DNA from: JBILCM01 sp044353165
Lineage (GTDB): Bacteria; Bacillota; Bacilli; Paenibacillales; YIM-B00363
DNA length: 25,391 nucleotides
Assembly: GCA_044353165.1 (NCBI GenBank)
Contig: JBILCM010000033.1
Span: forward strand, 1 to 25,391
Direction of reading: 5' to 3'
This document shows positions 6,371 through 14,526 of this stretch, one piece after another; position 1 is the stretch's first letter, and each line of letters begins with the position of its first letter. Under the pieces are notes generated by a model that made no database searches, was not told where the DNA came from, and was given only the letters and a program-made list of their open reading frames with translations. The translations under genes and the position numbers were made by a program.

Positions 6371-8032
6371 ATGAAGAAGGTACTGCTCATATTATTCTTA
6401 ATTTTTACATTAGTTGTCACGGCTTGCTCTGGATCCAGTGAGACAGCTGAACCGATGCAAGAGGAAACGGATACTACTGTTGCACAACAAGAGGAAGCCT
6501 TAGCAGCGAAACAAGCAGCTGAAGAAGCTGCAACGCAAGCACAAGCAGAATTAGAAGCCGCGAAAGTAGCTGAAGATGAGGCTAAAGCGGCAGCAGAGAA
6601 AGCGGCGGCAGAGAAAGCGGAAGCTGAACGGCTATTGGCAGAAGCGAAGACCGAAGAGGAAAAATTAGCTGCCGAGAAGTTGTTGGCTGAGAAGGAAACA
6701 GCTGCGAAAGTAGCGGCCGAGGCCAAGGCGAAAGCTGAAATAGAGAAAGCGAATGCTGAGAAAGCCGCAGCTCAGAAAGCCGCAGCTCAGAAATCCGCAG
6801 CCCAGAAGGTTGCAAGTGAGAAAGCAAATTCACAAACTAAAGAAAATATGAATCCTCCCAAGGAAGTAACTATTAGTGTTTATACGGGTGTTTTATCTGA
6901 CGAAGAGTTTAATTATATTCAAGGAGGTCCATTAAAGGAAAAGTATCCCCATATTCGACTTAAGGTCCTTAGACCTGCAGAAGTTGGTAACATTCAAACG
7001 CTAGTTACTGCCAATCAGATTCCTGATATAATTGCAATCTGGAGTGGTGGGTTGGTTGATTTAAAGGAGCTTGGACTGCCTACTGATTTGAGACCCTTGT
7101 TGAAGGAAGTAAACTTTAACTTAGACCGGCTAAATCCAACAAGCTTAGATGAATATGGGATTATTGATTCGAATGGACTAAACGCACTTCCATACTCGAT
7201 TCAATATAGTCTCCTTTATTACAATAAAGCTATATTCGATAAGTTCGGCATATCTTATCCAAAACCCGGCATGACATGGGATGAATTGTATCATCTGGCA
7301 AAGTCGTTAACCCGCAAAGATGGCAATGTTCAATACCATGGTATGTTACTAAATACCTGGGCACTTTTTGACGCTTTTCCGTTAACTTTCGTCAATGAGA
7401 AAACAAAGAAAGCAAATATCGTTTATGAGGATTGGAAGAGAGTATTTGAGACTGCCAAGTCGATTTATGATATTCCGGGGAATAGACCACCAGCGAATCA
7501 AACTGCGTTAAATTTATTTACTAAGAATCAGACAGTTGCTCTTCTTCCAGAACGAGGATCAAGTTTTATAAATATCAAACCTGCTGTGGAAACGGGTCTT
7601 AAATTAGGCGTTACCACGTTCCCGAGTTATAAGGATAAGCCATACACCAATATGCCATTTAATTCATTAACGCATATTATAACGAAGCAAAGTCCAAATA
7701 AGCTCGCAGCGATGCAATTTTTAGACGTCTTGTTATCCGATGAAGTTCAAGAATACATGACAAAAAACGGAAGATTGACAACGTTAAGAAAAGATAAAAC
7801 AAGAGAACAATTATGGCTGAATGAACCCCTCATCAGTAGGAATGATGCTAAGAATATCTTGATGGGAGATGCAAGTCAGGCGCGAAATTATACAAAATAT
7901 GACGCTATAGGCATGGCTGAATTAAATAAGGCTTGGCGAGCATATATTAATGGAACCAGTGGTAAAGATATTAACACACTACTTAAAGAAATTGAGGAAG
8001 AGATCAATAAGAAAGTAAGAGAACTCAATTAA
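6371..8032 (+). CDS. ABC-type solute-binding lipoprotein on an alanine-rich helical stalk
   Basis: 553 residues. ATG at 6371 follows AAAGGGAGG (6352-6360) by 10 bases; the frame open from 6323 is not needed. Residues 1-19 are a lipoprotein signal ending in VVTAC, with Cys19 as the lipid anchor. Residues about 41-155 consist almost only of Ala, Glu, Lys and Gln in KAAAE-like heptad-compatible repeats, predicting a long straight helix or coiled coil. From about 164 a family-1 extracellular solute-binding fold follows (TISVYTG, IPDIIAIWSGG, LPYSIQYSLLYYNKAIFDK, MTWDELYHLAKSL, LDVLLSDEVQEYM), the usual body for oligosaccharide-binding proteins. Such a long stalk is not usual in the family and would lift the binding domain off the membrane. 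No permease genes are adjacent, so a partner transporter elsewhere is inferred. A strong terminator follows. Confidence 0.85.
   Translation: MKKVLLILFLIFTLVVTACSGSSETAEPMQEETDTTVAQQEEALAAKQAAEEAATQAQAELEAAKVAEDEAKAAAEKAAAEKAEAERLLAEAKTEEEKLAAEKLLAEKETAAKVAAEAKAKAEIEKANAEKAAAQKAAAQKSAAQKVASEKANSQTKENMNPPKEVTISVYTGVLSDEEFNYIQGGPLKEKYPHIRLKVLRPAEVGNIQTLVTANQIPDIIAIWSGGLVDLKELGLPTDLRPLLKEVNFNLDRLNPTSLDEYGIIDSNGLNALPYSIQYSLLYYNKAIFDKFGISYPKPGMTWDELYHLAKSLTRKDGNVQYHGMLLNTWALFDAFPLTFVNEKTKKANIVYEDWKRVFETAKSIYDIPGNRPPANQTALNLFTKNQTVALLPERGSSFINIKPAVETGLKLGVTTFPSYKDKPYTNMPFNSLTHIITKQSPNKLAAMQFLDVLLSDEVQEYMTKNGRLTTLRKDKTREQLWLNEPLISRNDAKNILMGDASQARNYTKYDAIGMAELNKAWRAYINGTSGKDINTLLKEIEEEINKKVRELN
6584..6805 (+). 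repeat. 15-base tandem coding repeats in the lipoprotein stalk
   Basis: Two clusters of 15-base units code for KAAAE/KAAAQ. Units at 6584, 6599 and 6614 read AAAGCGGCAGCAGAG and near variants. Units at 6746 (degenerate), 6761, 6776 and 6791 read AAAGCCGCAGCTCAG and near variants, with 6761-6775 and 6776-6790 identical. Tandem identity suggests slippage could change stalk length without shifting frame. Confidence 0.8.
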
Positions 8033-8053
8033 AGAGATCTGCAATCAATTTAT

Positions 8054-8093
8054 GCTCGGGATAAACAATAAGTCCATATTGTTTATCCCGAGC
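8054..8093 (+). terminator. Strong hairpin terminator after the lipoprotein gene
   Basis: A perfect 17-bp stem (8054-8070 with 8077-8093) closes a 6-base loop and is followed by AATTTTAT. It lies 21 bases after the stop at 8032 and separates the A+T-rich block from the oxidoreductase gene. Confidence 0.8.
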
Positions 8094-8132
8094 AATTTTA
8101 TGTGCGTGAAATTTAGTGCAGGGATTGATCAG

Positions 8133-8138
8133 TATAAT
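8133..8138 (+). promoter_or_regulatory. Possible -10 box (TATAAT) for the oxidoreductase gene
   Basis: A perfect TATAAT lies 78 bases before the chosen start, just after the terminator. The bases 16-18 upstream do not resemble TTGACA, so if used it would probably need an activator. Weak evidence from sequence alone. Confidence 0.35.
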
Positions 8139-8215
8139 GCATGGGAACTGCAGTGCCTGTTTGTTACAATCGGACTATGAACATTGGAAGTCGGTTGGAA
8201 CATAAGGAGGATATG

Positions 8216-10057
8216 ATGGATACTCATGTATTAGAATGTGATGTTTTGGTCGCTGGCGGCGGGCCTGCAGGAGTACCGTGCGCCATCGCAGCTGCGCGCA
8301 ACGGTGCCAAAGTGGTTCTGTGCCACAATCGCTCTGTGCTTGGCGGGAATGCCTCGAGTGAAGTGCGTATGCATATCTTAGGCGCGGACGGCGGCGGCGG
8401 TCGGAGCAAGGAATTAGAAACCGAAGCCCGGGAAGGCGGGATCATCGAGGAAATTCGGTTAGAGAACAGCGTGCGCAATCCACAGAGATCCGCCTCGATG
8501 TTGGATTTGATTTTATATGAGAAATGCAGGGAATTAGACAATTTAACACTCTTGCTAAATACGACCGTAACCGGTGCTGACGTACAGAATGGTGTCATCA
8601 CCAAAGCGTTCGCTGAACGCCAATCGACGGAAGATCAGTTTGAAATTCATGCTAAAGTGTTTGTGGATTGTACAGGAGACGGACGTCTTGGCAAGGAAGC
8701 AGGCGCACCTTACCGGATGGGTCGTGAAGGGAAAGAGGAGTTCGGGGAACAGCTCGCGCAAGACATTGCGGATGACAAAAAACTAGGCTCCACCCTGCTG
8801 TTTCAGGCGAGGAACATGGGCGCCCCGGTGCCGTATATCGCGCCGAAGTGGGCTCGGAAATTCACAGAAGCAGATTTAAAACTGAGACCGCATGCGACGT
8901 CAGGAACGGATAGAGGACTTGAATACGGCTATTGGTGGTGTGAATGGGGCGGAACCCTAGATACGATTAAAGACAATGAGCTCATTCGTGACGAACTGCT
9001 CTCCATTATGCTCGGTGTCTGGGATCATATCAAGAATGGCGGCGATCACAATGCAGATAACTGGGCGCTCGATTGGTTTGGCTTTTTACCTGGGAAGCGT
9101 GAAAGTCGCAGATTCATTGGTCAACATATATTAACAGAATGCGATCTGTTGGAAACGCGAGTATTCGAAGATGCCATTGCCTATGGAGGCTGGGGGATTG
9201 ACATTCACCCGCCTGAAGGGGTCGATGCGCCTGATCTTAAACCTGCAGTCGCCACTGCCGTGCCATTGCTTTACGATATCCCTCTACGATCTTGTGTGTC
9301 TGAGCGTCCGGTTAACCTGATGTTCGCCGGTCGTAACATCTCGGCAACACATGTTGCCTTTGCCTCGACACGAGTGATGGCTACATGTGCCGTGATCGGA
9401 CAAGGCGTCGGAACTGCTGCTGCTCATGCCGTGCATGCCGGAGTGCATCCGAATGCATTGGCAGGGAATCCGGAGCATATGCGGCACATTCAACAGCAAT
9501 TGTTGAAGGACGATGCTTATTTGACGGGAATTTATAACGATGATCCATTTGATCTTGCGAGGAGAGCCAATTTGACGGCATCCAGTGAACAAACTCGGGG
9601 TGCAACAACGAATGTGATTTCGGGACAGAGTCGAGCCATCTCTGGACCTAAGGGTGTCAAGCCAGGACGTTCCATCGAAGGAACGAACCGCTGGATGAGT
9701 GACCCTGAGCAGGGCTTGCCCGCTTGGCTTGAACTCCAATGGGATGAAGAAATAGAGCCTAACGAAATTCGCATTGTCTTTGATACAGGGATGCATCGTG
9801 TGCTGACACTCAGCCATTCAGATGACTTCGTTAAGAAGATGCAATATGGCAAAGCACAGCTCGAGACCGTAAGAGATTATACGATCGAAAGCATGGTCGA
9901 TGGACAATGGCATACCATCATCGAGGAACACGGTAACTACCAGCGACTGCGTGTTCACAAGTTGACAAAACCTTTGCGAACCGATCGCATTCGACTTCAT
10001 GTTCATGCGACGAACGGGATTGACCATGCTCGTGTTTGTGAGATCCGCGTCTATTAG
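8216..10057 (+). CDS. FAD-dependent oxidoreductase with C-terminal galactose-binding-like module
   Basis: 613 residues from ATG 8216, chosen because AAGGAGG (8204-8210) is 5 bases away; ATG 8213 is too close to it and the frame open from 8141 lacks a ribosome site. Residues about 9-30 hold the dinucleotide-binding VLVAGGGPAG, followed by VLCHNRSVLGGNASSEVRM, then VFVDCTGDGRLGKEAGA and a late MFAGRNISATHVAFASTRVM, as in the FAD-dependent oxidoreductase family PF12831. The C-terminal ~150 residues (PAWLELQWDEEIEPNEIRIV to RVCEIRVY) look like an F5/8-type C, galactose-binding beta-sandwich. No signal peptide, so it probably acts in the cytoplasm, oxidising or reducing a sugar or glycoside; the substrate is unknown. 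It is more G+C-rich than the preceding block. A 263-base gap without a gene follows. Confidence 0.82.
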   Translation: MDTHVLECDVLVAGGGPAGVPCAIAAARNGAKVVLCHNRSVLGGNASSEVRMHILGADGGGGRSKELETEAREGGIIEEIRLENSVRNPQRSASMLDLILYEKCRELDNLTLLLNTTVTGADVQNGVITKAFAERQSTEDQFEIHAKVFVDCTGDGRLGKEAGAPYRMGREGKEEFGEQLAQDIADDKKLGSTLLFQARNMGAPVPYIAPKWARKFTEADLKLRPHATSGTDRGLEYGYWWCEWGGTLDTIKDNELIRDELLSIMLGVWDHIKNGGDHNADNWALDWFGFLPGKRESRRFIGQHILTECDLLETRVFEDAIAYGGWGIDIHPPEGVDAPDLKPAVATAVPLLYDIPLRSCVSERPVNLMFAGRNISATHVAFASTRVMATCAVIGQGVGTAAAHAVHAGVHPNALAGNPEHMRHIQQQLLKDDAYLTGIYNDDPFDLARRANLTASSEQTRGATTNVISGQSRAISGPKGVKPGRSIEGTNRWMSDPEQGLPAWLELQWDEEIEPNEIRIVFDTGMHRVLTLSHSDDFVKKMQYGKAQLETVRDYTIESMVDGQWHTIIEEHGNYQRLRVHKLTKPLRTDRIRLHVHATNGIDHARVCEIRVY

Positions 10058-10215
10058 ACTAACAAAGCAATGAATAAGGGGTCGGTGCTTCAGTGAATCC
10101 CAAAAAACGGAGTAAACCTTCGTAAGAAGTAAGAATGGTTTGATATCACATCTGAATCATACCGAGATTCCCAATTATTGAGGGGAGAACCGATATTTGC
10201 AGGTTTCCTAAATGT

Positions 10216-10241
10216 CACATTCTAGGAATGTGTAGTATACT
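10216..10241 (+). promoter_or_regulatory. Palindromic operator candidate and -10 box upstream of the ABC exporter
   Basis: CACATTC (10216-10222) and GAATGTG (10226-10232) form a perfect 7-bp inverted repeat around TAG. TATACT at 10236-10241 could be a -10 box; the -35 position is poor and overlaps the palindrome. This layout fits a repressor site for a small-molecule-responsive exporter, or a site for the neighbouring response regulator. The rest of the gap 10058-10320 shows no gene and no other structure I can support. Confidence 0.4.
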
Positions 10242-10320
10242 CAACATAACGAAGATCAGCGAGAGACCGCGCATTCATCCATTGCATTGTCGTGGATGGA
10301 CTTGAAGGGGATTATCAAAC

Positions 10321-12246
10321 ATGGATCAAACACCTAAAGACGAACAACAACAGAAAGAAGCGCAAAAACAATTGGTTAGGCGCTATCTAGCTTTTGTGAA
10401 ACCGTATCGTTACCTTATTCTGCTGATCATTACGCTAGGTATGTTGCGTTTCTCCGTTCCTTTGGTGGGCCCTTGGATGACCAAAATTATGATTGACGAA
10501 GTTTTAATGGGGATTCAGGGGTTCTGGACCATCGATAAAGTTGTACTCGTTCTAGGTGTCGTGTTCTTAGTGGGCACCATTGTAAACCATGTGCGCAACA
10601 CCATTACGGCCCATCTTGGCAATCGCATGGTGCTTGATTTGCGCTTGAAGTTGTATGGCCATATGCAATCACTCTCCCAGCGGTTTTATGACAGCAAGCA
10701 AGTGGGTAGCATTGTGTCGCGGCTTATGCATGATGTGAATGGAGCCCAGAACTTGATTGGCGGCGGGGTCATAAACCTCGTTGTTGATTTGTTCTTAATA
10801 TTTTTTGCGGGATTCATGTTGTTTACATTGGATTGGAAGCTGGCCTTGCTAGCGTTGTGGGTGTTGCCGTTGTACTATTTGACCTTCACCAATCTCAACG
10901 TTCGCATTAAGTTCGCTTTCCGGTCGGTGCATCGCCAGATGGAGCGCATCTCCGGCGTGTTGGTGGAGCGGATTGGGGGTATGAAGATCGTCCAGTCCTT
11001 CAACCGGGAACAAACTGAATTAGACCGTTTCAACAAACAAGCAGAACGCCACTATACCTTCTCTATGTCAGCACATCGACTGTCCAACATTCTTGGGTCT
11101 ATAAGCCAAACCTTGAATCATACCGGTTCACTGATCGTCTGGTTCGTCGGTGGGTATGCCGTATTGAAGGGTCACATGAAATTAGGTGAATTGATTGCAT
11201 TCCAGGCCTATTTAGGCCAATTGTATGGACCGATTGAACGCTTCTCCCAAGTGAACGTGACGATCCAGAACTCGCTTTCCAATATCGAGCGCATCTTTGA
11301 AGTATTCGACATTCAACCGGAAGTCAAAAACAAAGAAAATCCGTTGCCGTTGAAACAATGCAAAGGCGATATTCAGTTTAAGAACGTTAACTTTACGTAT
11401 GTCATGGAGCACCCTGTGCAGGATCCGGATGACAAGAACAAAGATCCCGATCTTGTCGACAGAGCGCAACCGCTCAAGAAGTTTTATTTTATTCCGCCTA
11501 AGACGAAACCCGATCCGATTCCGATGATTTCAGAGCGGAATGTCGCATTAACTGATATTAGTTTTCACGCCAAGCCTGGGCAAGTGATTGCGCTTGTTGG
11601 ACCGAGTGGGGCGGGTAAATCGACATTAATCAATTTCATTCCGAGATTCTATGATCCTGATGGCGGGAAAATTGTGCTTGATGGCGTAGATCTCAAAGAT
11701 TACGACGTGAATGACGTGAGATCTCACATCGCTGTTGTGTTACAGGACAATATCTTGTTCTCCGGTACAGTATACGAGAATATTGCCTATGGCCAACCGA
11801 ATGCATCCAAACAGCAAATCCTGAATGCGGCAAGGATGGCGAACGCACATGATTTCATCAGTGAATGGGAATTAAAATATGAAACCATTATCGGTGAGCG
11901 GGGGGTTCGTTTATCCGGTGGACAGAAACAACGCATTGCGATTGCCCGAGCGTTGCTGAAAAACCCGCAGATTTTAATCCTAGACGAAGCAACCTCTGCG
12001 CTCGATGCAGAGTCCGAATATTTGGTCACTGAGGCGCTCGACCGTCTCATGAATAATCGAACCACATTCGTCATTGCACACCGATTGGCTACCGTTGTTA
12101 GAGCAGATCTGATTCTGGTGATGGATCATGGAAAAATTGTCGAGCGTGGAACCCACCGACAACTCATTCACCAACAAGGACTGTATCGTGACTTGTACGA
12201 AAAACAGTTAAAAGCAATGCGCCCAGAGGAATTGGCTGCCAACTAG
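10321..12246 (+). CDS. ABC exporter half-transporter (multidrug/lipid type, fused membrane and ATPase domains)
   Basis: 641 residues; ATG 10321 with GAAGGGG at 10304-10310. The N-terminal ~330 residues hold about six membrane segments of a type-I exporter (for example PYRYLILLIITLGML and FLIFFAGFMLFTL). The ATPase part has Walker A GPSGAGKST (427-435, Lys433), signature LSGGQ (531-535), Walker B ILILDE (551-556), D-loop SALD and switch His587, so it should be active as a dimer. Odd feature: after the A-loop-type Tyr360 there are about 47 extra charged/proline-rich residues (361-407) before VALTDISF, where relatives have only a few. It exports an unknown hydrophobic or peptide-like substrate across the cell membrane. 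The response regulator gene starts 79 bases downstream in the same direction, which suggests joint control. Confidence 0.9.
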   Translation: MDQTPKDEQQQKEAQKQLVRRYLAFVKPYRYLILLIITLGMLRFSVPLVGPWMTKIMIDEVLMGIQGFWTIDKVVLVLGVVFLVGTIVNHVRNTITAHLGNRMVLDLRLKLYGHMQSLSQRFYDSKQVGSIVSRLMHDVNGAQNLIGGGVINLVVDLFLIFFAGFMLFTLDWKLALLALWVLPLYYLTFTNLNVRIKFAFRSVHRQMERISGVLVERIGGMKIVQSFNREQTELDRFNKQAERHYTFSMSAHRLSNILGSISQTLNHTGSLIVWFVGGYAVLKGHMKLGELIAFQAYLGQLYGPIERFSQVNVTIQNSLSNIERIFEVFDIQPEVKNKENPLPLKQCKGDIQFKNVNFTYVMEHPVQDPDDKNKDPDLVDRAQPLKKFYFIPPKTKPDPIPMISERNVALTDISFHAKPGQVIALVGPSGAGKSTLINFIPRFYDPDGGKIVLDGVDLKDYDVNDVRSHIAVVLQDNILFSGTVYENIAYGQPNASKQQILNAARMANAHDFISEWELKYETIIGERGVRLSGGQKQRIAIARALLKNPQILILDEATSALDAESEYLVTEALDRLMNNRTTFVIAHRLATVVRADLILVMDHGKIVERGTHRQLIHQQGLYRDLYEKQLKAMRPEELAAN

Positions 12247-12325
12247 CACGATCCGCATAGAAGCGAACGAGTTCATGGTGTATACTGTAGATGTGAGTAA
12301 ACATCATGAATTTGAGGGGAATTGT

Positions 12326-13033
12326 ATGCAAGTGCTCGTGGTGGAAGATGAAGCCAAAATCCGCGAAGTGTTAGTAGCTTACTTGGAGAATGAAGGTTGG
12401 CACGTCCATGCAACAGCGAATGGTTATGACGCTGTCCAACTCTATGATCAACATAAACATGACCTCATCCTACTGGATTTAAAGCTTGATGGATTGCCAG
12501 GTGAAGAAGTATGCCTCAAAATCCGTGAAAAATCCAACGTACCCATCATCATGTTAACCTCGAAGTCGCGCGAAAGTGACACGATTAATGGACTTCATCT
12601 TGGTGCGGATGATTACGTTGTTAAACCGTTCCGGGCGAAAGAATTAATCGCCCGGATCCATGCATTGATGCGCAGAGCCGTTCCTCAGCAGAGCAAGAAA
12701 CATCATGTGCTTTCCTTTCATAAACATCATCTTGTCCTTGATTTGGACATGCCGACACAGGTATTGGTTGATGGAGTGGAAGTGAAACTCACCAGTACTG
12801 AGCATAAACTACTGAGTGTGATGGCGACACAACCGCGCAAAATTTTTAGCCGGCGGGATCTTTGTTATGAGGTTATGGGATACCGTTTCCAAGGGGATGG
12901 TAGGGTTATTGATACCCATATTAAGAACGTCCGCAAGAAAATTGAGAGGGACAGCAAAAACCCTGAATATATCTTGACAATTATCGGCTCCGGATATCAG
13001 TTCGGTGCGCAACCCGATGCCCCACAGCGATGA
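12326..13033 (+). CDS. OmpR/PhoB-family response regulator
   Basis: 235 residues. ATG 12326 is preferred over the ATG at 12275 because GAGGGG (12314-12319) stands 6 bases upstream and the receiver domain begins at once with MQVLVVEDE. The receiver domain (1-120) has acidic Glu7/Asp8, phospho-acceptor Asp51 in LILLDLKL, the switch Thr in IIMLTS, and Lys in DDYVVKPF. Residues about 135-232 form a winged-helix DNA-binding domain (LTSTEHKLLSVM, FSRRDLCYEVMGY, RVIDTHIKNVRKKI). It overlaps the kinase gene by four bases (ATGA), so the two are co-translated partners. Likely target is the upstream exporter gene or its own operon. Confidence 0.93.
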   Translation: MQVLVVEDEAKIREVLVAYLENEGWHVHATANGYDAVQLYDQHKHDLILLDLKLDGLPGEEVCLKIREKSNVPIIMLTSKSRESDTINGLHLGADDYVVKPFRAKELIARIHALMRRAVPQQSKKHHVLSFHKHHLVLDLDMPTQVLVDGVEVKLTSTEHKLLSVMATQPRKIFSRRDLCYEVMGYRFQGDGRVIDTHIKNVRKKIERDSKNPEYILTIIGSGYQFGAQPDAPQR

Positions 13034-14418
13034 AAACGATCTTGTTATTTTTTCGTAAAATAAACACGATTCTGTTCCTCACGTTCTTCACATTCTCCAT
13101 GTTGCTTATTTTATTCGTCTCGAGCCTCTATAACATGCAATGGGCACAACTCTTCAGTAGTTACCAAGAAGATACGATGAAGAGCAACGCCTACAAAATT
13201 ATGGATGACATGCGCAACAACGGGATTGCTAGCGGACCGCTATCTGATGAAGAACAGCAATGGTTAATTCGCAGAGCCAATCTGTACGGCGTATTGGTCA
13301 AGTATATGAACAGCAGTAGAGATGAAGTCTGGCTTGATATGATCTCGCCTCTTGAAGAGGATACATTGGCTGAATTCAACGACATAGATTATATTACGAA
13401 TGGCCAGACGGCAGGGGCATTGAAAGTTTCCTATATTGAAGCGAACAGTGAATTAAATCCGATTGTGATCAATTACCGCGAAATCATGACAACCCGGTTT
13501 AACTTTTTCTTCTTAATCATCACAATTTTATCCATACTCGTCAGCCTCATGTTATCGAAGATGTTATCCAAACATATTTTGCGGATTGACGGTTTTGCCA
13601 AACAGATTCGCTTAGGGAATCGGGATCTCTCCATTCCCATTCGGGGTCCCGAGGAAATCAGGCGCCTCGCGGCCACGTTGAATGAAGTCTCTATGGAATT
13701 AAAGAAGCAAGAATACTGGCGGCAAAATCTCATGGAAGATATTGCGCACGAACTGAGAACACCAATCACGTCCATGCTCTCGCAACTGGAAGCCATTCAG
13801 GATGGCATCTATGCAGCAGACGAAACGAGACTCAAAGAAATCTATGAAGAGCTCGAGCGCATTTCCCGACTCGTGAACGATTTAGAGAATTTATCAGAAG
13901 CTGAAAGTGCCCGGTTTGCGCTTCACATCAAACGAACCGACATGGTGGAATTGACACGCAGAGTGGCTCAGAACTTCAAAGCGATGGCGCAGCGCCGAGG
14001 AACCAAGCTGATCTATGAACCTGCTCATGTTCCTTGTTACAGTGAGGTCGATCCGGATAAGATCGTTCAGATCATTGGGAATGTGTTATCTAACGCAATC
14101 AAGTACACGCCTAATGGTGGTAAAGTCATACTGAAGGTCGATTGGACAAGTGACAAAACCTTGATCATCTGTGAAGATAACGGGATCGGGATCAGTCAAG
14201 AGGATCTGCCCTACATCTTTAATCGCTTATTCCGCGCGGACAAATCGCGCTCCCGATTCACGGGGGGCGTTGGCTTGGGATTGAGTATTGCCAAAGCGCT
14301 CGTTGAAGCGCATGACGGCGACATTCATGTCATGAGCACAATAGGTGTAGGCTCGACGTTCACGATCTCGATTCCGAACGTGTATAAGTCATTAGGTGAA
14401 AGCACACCGCCATTCTGA
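13030..14418 (+). CDS. Membrane sensor histidine kinase (HAMP, HisKA, HATPase)
   Basis: 462 residues; its ATG overlaps the regulator stop as ATGA. A membrane segment at about 10-30, an external sensor region of about 125 residues without a domain I recognise, and a second membrane segment at about 158-178 are followed by a HAMP linker. The dimerisation domain carries IAHELRTP with phospho-acceptor His240. The ATPase domain has the N box NAIKYTPNGG (Asn355 region), G1 EDNGIGIS (383-385), the F box FNRLFRADKS and G2 GGVGLGLSIA. It should autophosphorylate and pass phosphate to Asp51 of the regulator. Its place after an exporter gene suggests envelope or toxic-compound sensing. A terminator-like hairpin follows, then a convergent AraC gene. 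Confidence 0.93.
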   Translation: MKTILLFFRKINTILFLTFFTFSMLLILFVSSLYNMQWAQLFSSYQEDTMKSNAYKIMDDMRNNGIASGPLSDEEQQWLIRRANLYGVLVKYMNSSRDEVWLDMISPLEEDTLAEFNDIDYITNGQTAGALKVSYIEANSELNPIVINYREIMTTRFNFFFLIITILSILVSLMLSKMLSKHILRIDGFAKQIRLGNRDLSIPIRGPEEIRRLAATLNEVSMELKKQEYWRQNLMEDIAHELRTPITSMLSQLEAIQDGIYAADETRLKEIYEELERISRLVNDLENLSEAESARFALHIKRTDMVELTRRVAQNFKAMAQRRGTKLIYEPAHVPCYSEVDPDKIVQIIGNVLSNAIKYTPNGGKVILKVDWTSDKTLIICEDNGIGISQEDLPYIFNRLFRADKSRSRFTGGVGLGLSIAKALVEAHDGDIHVMSTIGVGSTFTISIPNVYKSLGESTPPF

Positions 14419-14496
14419 AATTTGCATCCTGAGGATGTCATGACGTTGCGTGAAGTAGGCGAATATTCAAAAGACATCAATTTCGATGTTGGAGCA

Positions 14497-14520
14497 GGGG
14501 CTGTGTAAACAGCCTCTTTC
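14497..14520 (+). terminator. Terminator-like hairpin after the kinase gene
   Basis: GGCTGT (14499-14504) pairs with ACAGCC (14509-14514) around GTAA, with flanking bases extending the stem, followed by TCTTTCTC. It lies between convergent genes and may serve either strand. The rest of 14419-14526 shows nothing. Confidence 0.5.
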
Positions 14521-14526
14521 TCATGA

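Noticed and set aside
6250..6833. Minus-strand Ala/Ser-rich and Leu/Pro-rich frames opposite the lipoprotein stalk
   Set aside because: They are mirror products of the repetitive GCN-rich stalk coding sequence; no ribosome sites or family features.
10058..10215. Possible riboswitch or small RNA in the gap before the exporter
   Set aside because: I found no conserved riboswitch core or strong stem set; only short chance pairings.
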